Below, one piece after another: positions 1-5,178 of a stretch of 5,178 bases of DNA (the stretch's first letter is position 1; every line of letters starts with the position of its first letter). The translations under genes were made by a program, and so were the position numbers. The notes below the pieces were generated by a model. That model ran no database searches, was not told the origin of the DNA, and was given only the letters and a program-made list of their open reading frames with translations. Source of the stretch: Solobacterium sp. (GTDB lineage: Bacteria; Bacillota_I; Bacilli_A; Erysipelotrichales; Erysipelotrichaceae); contig JAEEPV010000159.1 of assembly GCA_016284975.1 (NCBI GenBank), positions 1 through 5,178 of the forward strand, given 5' to 3'.

Positions 1-3000
1 TCATCATCTCCAAATGCTACAAAGTCCATGATACCCATTAGCCTGGACCCGTTTTCCTGATCTTCCGCATAGAACGGCATTTCCTTTCGGATTTTCATCG
101 TTAATGCTTTCTGGTATAGTGCGGAATTTCCAAAAGCCAGAATATGAGTAATATCAGTTTCGCTCAATATACCGGAAGAAAAATCGTCTTTGTTCCAGAG
201 GCGGTTCGGAAGTGAAGCAATCGTTTCATGAATCATAGTTCCGTACCGAGTGCCCTTCGATATTTCTCCGGGAGAAAGAGAGGGTAATGCGTTCGTTTCA
301 TGTTCGCTGGGTCTCAGCAGTGCCCCAAGTACCGGATAATCCGCCTCATATTGAGGAAGTGCAGCTGTATACCGGCTTTCAAGGAATGGAGCAATCATCA
401 GTTCTTCCGGAAGTACGTGGAAAACTTCGTACAGTTCAGGAGTCTGCCGCATGGCTGCGGTAATAAGTCCCGTAATTCCCTTCCGTTTCGCTGCGTGCAT
501 AAGAGTAAGTTCTTCTGCATAGTCTTGTTCATTTGCCTGGAGATCGACAATATACATCGTCTCTTCTGCACGGGTCAGAGCAACATACAACACGCGGGTG
601 TATTCTTCTATATCTGCGATATTCTGCCGGTACTCTGCCCCAATTCGGAACAGGGAAGGACGGCTCGTATGCCAAGGCAGATCATAATGCTTCAGCCCCA
701 GTCCGACAGAATCATCAACGATCAGCTGGTTTCTGGAGTCCATCATCGGATTCTTTCCGCTTCCCCAGAGGAATACCACTTTATACTGAAGTCCCTTGGA
801 CTGATGAATTGTGGTAACTGTGACAACATCATCATCTCTGCTGCGGGTTATTGCGGCAGAAGATTTTTCGTCTGTGCCGGTTTCCATCATCCGTTTCAGA
901 TCATGGAGCGTAAACAGGGAAGAAGCCATAGCAGAAGTCTTTTCATACAGAAAGTCAAAATTCGCTTTTTCGCTTTCTCTGAGTTTTTCGTAAAAACGGT
1001 TATAAAGCGCAATCTCATTCAGAACATCACACAAAGATTTTTCTGCGATTTCCTGAAGATGTGAGAACCATTCAACAACTTCGGGCCGGTGAATCGAAAC
1101 CCCTTTGCGAATTGAACCGCAGGAGAGTTTCCATTGGGAAATAACCTCATCTGAAATCTCGAACAGTTCTCCGGAAAGAACCGTCAGCAGTGCAACATCA
1201 TCCGCAGGATCAGTGATGCAGGACAACACCGCAAGGATATACAGACAGAGGTCACTGTTGTAAAAACCTTCCCGAGTATCGATTAAAGCAGGGATATGAG
1301 CGGTATTGAACACTCTGCGAAGAATGCTCTTTTCCGCATGAGATCGTACAAGAACAGCAAACTCATTCCAGTGACGTCCCTTTTCATGAAGACGTATCAT
1401 TTCATTGGCAATCCATGTCGCCTTCATGACCTTATCCCGGATGGCTTCAGAATCTTTGTCCTGCGTTTCTTCCTCGTCCGTTTCGTCTGGGTCATTCTTT
1501 TGGATCAGGATTAATTGTATTGGCTGAGAATCCGGCTGATTCTGCCGTTTTGTTCCGGGTGAGACAATGTCTCGATCGGTATATGTATCTTCTCCGCCAA
1601 GGTTCATCAGACGTGAGAACAGAAGATTTGAAAAACGAATGATTTTTTCAAAAGAACGATAATTGTGATCCAGTGTAATGTTGAAGACGCTCGAATCTGC
1701 CATCAGAGAACGCATCAGTGCTGGTCTGGCACCACGGAAGCGGTATATGGACTGTTTGACATCTCCGACCCGGAAGATTGTTCCTTCCGGGGCAACTGCC
1801 TTAATGATGCTGTCCTGAAGCAGTGATGTATCCTGGAATTCATCCACCATAACTTCCTTCAGGCGATTTCTGAACAGTCTGGCAACTTCCCAGTTGTTTC
1901 GCTGCAGGATTTCCCATGCGTAGTGTTCCATGTCGACAAAATCCATCGATGCATTTTCCAGTTTTGCATCCTGAAAGTATTTCATAGTGTCTTCGCATAA
2001 ATCACATAACAGATGAACAACGGGGGAAAGGTCTTTTATATCTCTGACAAGAACATCCGAGTCATAAAGGATCGCGGTAAGAGTCTCGCATCTCTTATAA
2101 AAATGCTTTCTCACGGCAGTGTATTCTTCTGCCTTTGAGTCGGAGGGCGTTTTCTGTTCTGCGCCGAAGTCGAGAAACATCTGACGGAAATGATCGTAAT
2201 TATGCTGGTTCAGCGCATCACTGCAGGAAAGCAGGAGATTTTTTGTTTCTTTAAGATCCTTTTCTTTTTTGGTGAGCTTCTCACTGGAAGCAGCTAATTC
2301 GATCATTTGATCCAGAAGCGTGCAGATCGAGTCGTATTCAAACTTCAGACGATCGAAAAAAGCAGAAGATGCCTCCTGAGGCAGATCATTCAGCGTGCGG
2401 ATATTATCATAGGAAACACGAATCCGGCTGAACCATTCAGAAGCGGATTCATGCTGCTGACATTGATCCATGATTGAAGTGATCATTGTTTTCAGAGTGT
2501 CATAATCTTCGCTGCGAGGACTCGTAGTTTTCAAAAGGTAAAGCAGCACATCATGATGGATCTCATTGTGACAGGTGAGTGCTTTTCGGAATGCATTATC
2601 CAGAAGTGTCTGGCGGCTGCTCTCATCCAGAATATTACGTGTTACAGCAGGATCCAGACCAATAACGTTGTAGTACTTGCGAATCAGATTAAGACAGAAA
2701 CTGTCGATCGTCGTGATATCCGCGTTAGTGAGCAGAACAGTCTGTTTCTGGATCCATTCCGCTTCTTCCGCCGAGGAAGGGGTGGCAGAAAGCTCCTGCA
2801 GGGAAGCGGCGATTCGGTTTTTCATTTCAGCTGCCGCTGCTTCTGTGAAGGTGACCGCAAGAATCTCGTCCATTCCGATCCGATCCGTTACGCATCGTTT
2901 AACAAGCCGTTCAACAAGAACACGTGTCTTTCCGGCACCTGCGGAGGCACTGACCAGAATGTTCTTTCCGGTTGTTTCTACAGCAAGACGCTGATTAACA

Positions 3001-3011
3001 TCCATTTCCAT
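1..3011 (-). CDS. addA: AddA, ATP-dependent helicase/nuclease subunit A (3' end cut by window edge)
   Basis: Motor and nuclease subunit of the AddAB double-strand-break resection complex, acting in the cytoplasm on DNA ends to prepare 3' tails for RecA. It starts at ATG 3011-3009 and stays open for 1003 codons to the left edge, so the C-terminus is missing. Visible SF1A motifs: a short Q motif region (Q7), Walker A (A22-T29, SAGAGKT), motif Ia (TFTEAAAAEM, 54-63), TTIDSFC (100-106), Walker B DEFQDT (390-395), motif III GDVKQSIYRFRG (416-427), NYRS (450-453), motif V HQSKGL (736-741) and motif VI YVALTRA (809-815). An acidic linker lies at about 507-522. The RecB-family nuclease begins at GTMIHE (H928), followed by EMPF (E977) and GIMD (D996). 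The expected DYK motif lies beyond the edge. The start is fixed by an in-frame TAA two codons upstream and a good Shine-Dalgarno. It overlaps addB by one base, implying co-transcription and coupled translation. No frameshift was seen. Could be named RexA in lactic-acid bacteria. Confidence 0.97.
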   Translation of the reverse strand, partial: MEMDVNQRLAVETTGKNILVSASAGAGKTRVLVERLVKRCVTDRIGMDEILAVTFTEAAAAEMKNRIAASLQELSATPSSAEEAEWIQKQTVLLTNADITTIDSFCLNLIRKYYNVIGLDPAVTRNILDESSRQTLLDNAFRKALTCHNEIHHDVLLYLLKTTSPRSEDYDTLKTMITSIMDQCQQHESASEWFSRIRVSYDNIRTLNDLPQEASSAFFDRLKFEYDSICTLLDQMIELAASSEKLTKKEKDLKETKNLLLSCSDALNQHNYDHFRQMFLDFGAEQKTPSDSKAEEYTAVRKHFYKRCETLTAILYDSDVLVRDIKDLSPVVHLLCDLCEDTMKYFQDAKLENASMDFVDMEHYAWEILQRNNWEVARLFRNRLKEVMVDEFQDTSLLQDSIIKAVAPEGTIFRVGDVKQSIYRFRGARPALMRSLMADSSVFNITLDHNYRSFEKIIRFSNLLFSRLMNLGGEDTYTDRDIVSPGTKRQNQPDSQPIQLILIQKNDPDETDEEETQDKDSEAIRDKVMKATWIANEMIRLHEKGRHWNEFAVLVRSHAEKSILRRVFNTAHIPALIDTREGFYNSDLCLYILAVLSCITDPADDVALLTVLSGELFEISDEVISQWKLSCGSIRKGVSIHRPEVVEWFSHLQEIAEKSLCDVLNEIALYNRFYEKLRESEKANFDFLYEKTSAMASSLFTLHDLKRMMETGTDEKSSAAITRSRDDDVVTVTTIHQSKGLQYKVVFLWGSGKNPMMDSRNQLIVDDSVGLGLKHYDLPWHTSRPSLFRIGAEYRQNIADIEEYTRVLYVALTRAEETMYIVDLQANEQDYAEELTLMHAAKRKGITGLITAAMRQTPELYEVFHVLPEELMIAPFLESRYTAALPQYEADYPVLGALLRPSEHETNALPSLSPGEISKGTRYGTMIHETIASLPNRLWNKDDFSSGILSETDITHILAFGNSALYQKALTMKIRKEMPFYAEDQENGSRLMGIMDFVAFGDD

Positions 3012-5178
3012 CAGTTATCTGCCTCCTTTCCCTTTTTGAAGCTTTCGCCTTCCGTTACTACAGGAATAACGCTTCTGGGGGTGTCATGGAATCTGCATAC
3101 AGGTTTGTATTCACAAAATGTGCAGGCACCTTCGATTGGATCTACATCGATCTTTCCATCTGCAGCGTTGTGATAGAACTTTTCATACAGATCAAGAATG
3201 CATGCTTTGATCTGTTCATAATCAAACTGTCCTGAACCTGGATTGAAGTATTCTTTATAGAGATCATCATTGATTTCAGGATCATCCAAAGCCCATCCTG
3301 CGATTCGGCGGGTCTTTTTTTCTGCATCCCGAAGAGTTTCTTCGTTGGAAAAATCTTCCATTGGAACGCCGCCCTTGTTGTTTGTTTTGAATGAACCGGC
3401 TTTTACTGCGGTGGCATCAGGCTTCATGGAAATGTAATAGACGCCTGCAGGTTTCTTCTGCTTAAGCATTGCCGCGATAATGATATAGGAAGGAAGCTGA
3501 AGCTGTATTCCTGCACGGATCTTCTTTTCTGAAAGCGTTTTGTGAGAAGACTTATAATCCATCACACGAATGGAATCAGGAGATTCATCGATCCGGTCGA
3601 TGATTCCATTCAGCTGCAGGTGTTCCGTAAGATTCTCATTAAAAGCTTTTTCTGCATCGGATGGAATCCACACCGGTGCTGCTGCTTCACTTCCTGAAAG
3701 GAACCGCATGGTATCCAGAATACCGCTAATCATTCTTTCTTCGCTGAGATCGATCTGTGCGGTCTCAGCAGGATACAGAGAACGCAGGGTAACAAATGCC
3801 GGAGCAAGATAAGAACGGATTTCTTCTTCCCCCAGACAGGTATAGTTCTTGCCGAGAGAGTCAACAGCATGCTCCATAAGAGCGTGCTGAAGATTACCGG
3901 TTGTCGCTGCATCCAGTGCCGCGTGCATTGGTCTTCGAATCTTGAGTGCAGACTGGATAAACCAGGAATACGGGCAGTAAAAATAGCGTTCGATCCGCGA
4001 TATGGAAGAATGGATTTTCCCGTCTTCGTCAGTACATAGTGCTTTTGCCGTATCTGCGTCCAGGGTGTGCGGGGACGGAAATACAGGTGCCAGCTGATCG
4101 ATTGTCCAGGGCATTCCGGTATTGTATCTGGAAGTGATTTCAAACGCTGGCTGAATCTCTTTGCCCTGATAATCGCTGACAGAATAAGAGTAAATAACCC
4201 TTTCGGACAGTTCTTCAAGCCAGCAGAGCTGACGGTTCCAGAGAGAATGACGCTTTTCAAGGGACGGATAACCTGCGATATGGGAAACATATGCTTCATC
4301 AAACAGGCCTTTACGAACCGGGATGCCGGGATAATTCTGTGCACTGCATCCTGCGACATAGACGGTTTCACAAAGATCGGAAGGATGAGAAAGGTCGGTC
4401 ACCGTACAGAAATAGGATTGCTGCTGCTCGTGAGTGACCAGGACAGATTCAACCTGACGCAGTACAAAAACGGCATCTGTTTCTGAATGAATCTCATTCA
4501 GTGTCTGATTCAGCAGAGCCATTACAGACCGGGCAGCCCGGATCTCCTGCGGATCATTTGCAATCGGAGATTTTCGCAGTACTTCCCATGCGTTCTGCAA
4601 TGCCTGAGAAGAAGTGACATCGGAGCGCAGAAGGTCAAGAGAGGATTGGATTGCACGGAAATAATCGGCAGCAGCAGTGTCCATCTGATGAACGTACTTC
4701 CGTTCATTCTCAAAAAGATCAGAAGCTATCATATTTTCGATGGGAGTAAACGAGGTGCCTTTCAGGGTCTGACGAAGCCAGGAAAGCAACGGCTCATGGC
4801 AGGTGACCGGGAACGCATTGGCTTCCAGCGCCCGGATAAAAGAACTCCCGTCTTTTTGAAGCGCGAAACAGGCCAGCGCAGTATATGCGCGAACCAAAGC
4901 GGATGGTGTCGATTCCGGAAGACTGCAGAACGGAATTCCGTATCTTGCAAAAACCTGCTTCAGTACCGGCATCATTTTTCCATAGGAACAGAGCACAACG
5001 GTGCAGGGGGAGGATCGACGGCAGATATCCTGTGCGATCGCTTCAATTTCCAGACGGGTGCTGCGCGCATAACGGACTTCCCTGACGGAGGGCGTTTTCT
5101 TCGGGATGGAAAGATTGACGTGGGGATGGTTTTTAATGATTGATTCAAGAAAATCAGCTTTGAATGGATCAGCCTCAA
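3011..5178 (-). CDS. addB: AddB, helicase/nuclease subunit B with Fe-S nuclease domain (5' end cut by window edge)
   Basis: Second subunit of the AddAB complex. In the known family its helicase-like half is catalytically inactive but reads Chi, and its C-terminal nuclease cuts one of the unwound strands. The window holds the last 721 codons; the frame is open up to the right edge, so the GTG at 4996 is internal and not the start. B. subtilis AddB is roughly 1,170 residues, so about 400-450 N-terminal residues lie outside. In window numbering, residues 36-85 resemble the AddB segment STRLEIEAIA followed by VVLCSYGKMMPVL, and VYVAGCSAQNYPG (272-284) matches the conserved region after it. The nuclease is complete: GNLQH (H431), GIIDR (D527), DYKSS (D540, K542) and GIQLQLPSY (Q558, Q560). 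Cysteines C401 (in YCPYSWF) and C685, C688, C694 (CxxCx5C) match the spacing of the AddB [4Fe-4S] cluster. All catalytic residues are present, so it should be active. It precedes and overlaps addA. RexB is the alternative name, but the cysteine set favours AddB. Confidence 0.97.
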   Translation of the reverse strand, partial: EADPFKADFLESIIKNHPHVNLSIPKKTPSVREVRYARSTRLEIEAIAQDICRRSSPCTVVLCSYGKMMPVLKQVFARYGIPFCSLPESTPSALVRAYTALACFALQKDGSSFIRALEANAFPVTCHEPLLSWLRQTLKGTSFTPIENMIASDLFENERKYVHQMDTAAADYFRAIQSSLDLLRSDVTSSQALQNAWEVLRKSPIANDPQEIRAARSVMALLNQTLNEIHSETDAVFVLRQVESVLVTHEQQQSYFCTVTDLSHPSDLCETVYVAGCSAQNYPGIPVRKGLFDEAYVSHIAGYPSLEKRHSLWNRQLCWLEELSERVIYSYSVSDYQGKEIQPAFEITSRYNTGMPWTIDQLAPVFPSPHTLDADTAKALCTDEDGKIHSSISRIERYFYCPYSWFIQSALKIRRPMHAALDAATTGNLQHALMEHAVDSLGKNYTCLGEEEIRSYLAPAFVTLRSLYPAETAQIDLSEERMISGILDTMRFLSGSEAAAPVWIPSDAEKAFNENLTEHLQLNGIIDRIDESPDSIRVMDYKSSHKTLSEKKIRAGIQLQLPSYIIIAAMLKQKKPAGVYYISMKPDATAVKAGSFKTNNKGGVPMEDFSNEETLRDAEKKTRRIAGWALDDPEINDDLYKEYFNPGSGQFDYEQIKACILDLYEKFYHNAADGKIDVDPIEGACTFCEYKPVCRFHDTPRSVIPVVTEGESFKKGKEADN
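3022..3029 (-). promoter_or_regulatory. Ribosome binding site of addA
   Basis: AAAGGAGG on the minus strand, a near-perfect Shine-Dalgarno, lies inside the last codons of addB. Ten bases separate it from the ATG at 3011-3009. A second in-frame ATG (3005-3003, Met3) would be 16 bases away, which is less suitable. With the in-frame TAA at 3017-3015 this fixes the addA start. The position suggests that ribosomes finishing addB can restart directly on addA; that coupling is inferred from the layout. Confidence 0.85.

Noticed and set aside
300..1064. Plus-strand open frame of 254 codons opposite addA
   Set aside because: It lies wholly antisense to the conserved addA region covering helicase motifs V and VI. 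It has a biased, low-complexity-free but unrecognisable translation and no clear ribosome binding site, so it is a shadow of the real gene.
1437..1500. Acidic stretch in AddA (about residues 507-522, 10 of 16 residues Asp or Glu) as a possible insertion
   Set aside because: An acidic, variable linker after the NYRS motif is common in AddA proteins, so it is not unusual here.
2553..3173. Plus-strand open frame of 206 codons spanning the addB/addA junction
   Set aside because: It is antisense to the AddA Walker A region and the AddB Fe-S cysteines, which are both strongly conserved. The translation matches no family I recognise.
3730..4371. Minus-strand open frame of 213 codons in a different frame from addB
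   Set aside because: It lies entirely within addB, whose own frame carries the conserved VYVAGC and YCPYSWF segments. The alternative frame gives no recognisable domain.
2141..5100. Exact 15-base direct repeat CGGAGGGCGTTTTCT at 2141-2155 and 5086-5100
   Set aside because: Both copies are read in the same frame and encode KTPS in non-conserved parts of AddA and AddB. There are no flanking repeats or extended similarity, so it is most likely coincidence.
4067..5143. Two plus-strand open frames (4067-4486 and 4487-5143) placed end to end
   Set aside because: Both are antisense to continuous addB coding sequence. Their tandem arrangement comes from codon composition on the opposite strand and not from an operon.
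1..5178. Search for AGCGG (the B. subtilis Chi site) as a functional signal
   Set aside because: A few copies occur, for example near 1738, 2441 and 2803, but a 5-mer is expected this often by chance. The Chi sequence of this organism is unknown.

Overview
This window is a single, ordinary piece of bacterial DNA-repair operon. It is coding throughout on the minus strand and contains two adjacent genes read from right to left. The upstream gene is addB (helicase/nuclease subunit B); it enters from the right edge and is missing its N-terminal part. The downstream gene is addA (helicase/nuclease subunit A); it starts inside the window and runs off the left edge within its C-terminal nuclease domain. 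The two genes share one base (TGATG), and the addA Shine-Dalgarno sequence lies inside the addB 3' end.

Layout: positions 5178 to 3011 (minus) hold the last 721 codons of addB plus its stop. These cover part of the inactive helicase-like region and the complete C-terminal PD-(D/E)XK nuclease, with the four cysteines expected to hold a [4Fe-4S] cluster. Positions 3011 to 1 (minus) hold the first 1003 codons of addA. All the core SF1A (UvrD/RecB-type) helicase motifs are intact, as is the start of the second nuclease domain. The window ends just before the expected DYK catalytic motif. There is no intergenic stretch, RNA gene, mobile element, CRISPR array or convincing promoter or terminator. 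The plus-strand open frames are antisense shadows of these two genes.

How the genes work together: AddA and AddB form the AddAB heterodimer, the functional equivalent of RecBCD. It loads on double-strand DNA ends, unwinds them with the AddA motor, cuts both strands with its two nuclease domains until AddB recognises a Chi site, and then leaves a 3' single-stranded tail for RecA.

Organism: the addB-addA order, the Fe-S type AddB and the strong AAAGGAGG ribosome binding site point to Bacillota (Firmicutes). The base composition looks moderate, neither AT-rich nor GC-rich by eye. Family-level placement (perhaps Erysipelotrichia or a clostridial lineage) is a guess. I found no sign of an undescribed system, and the observations listed below are minor.
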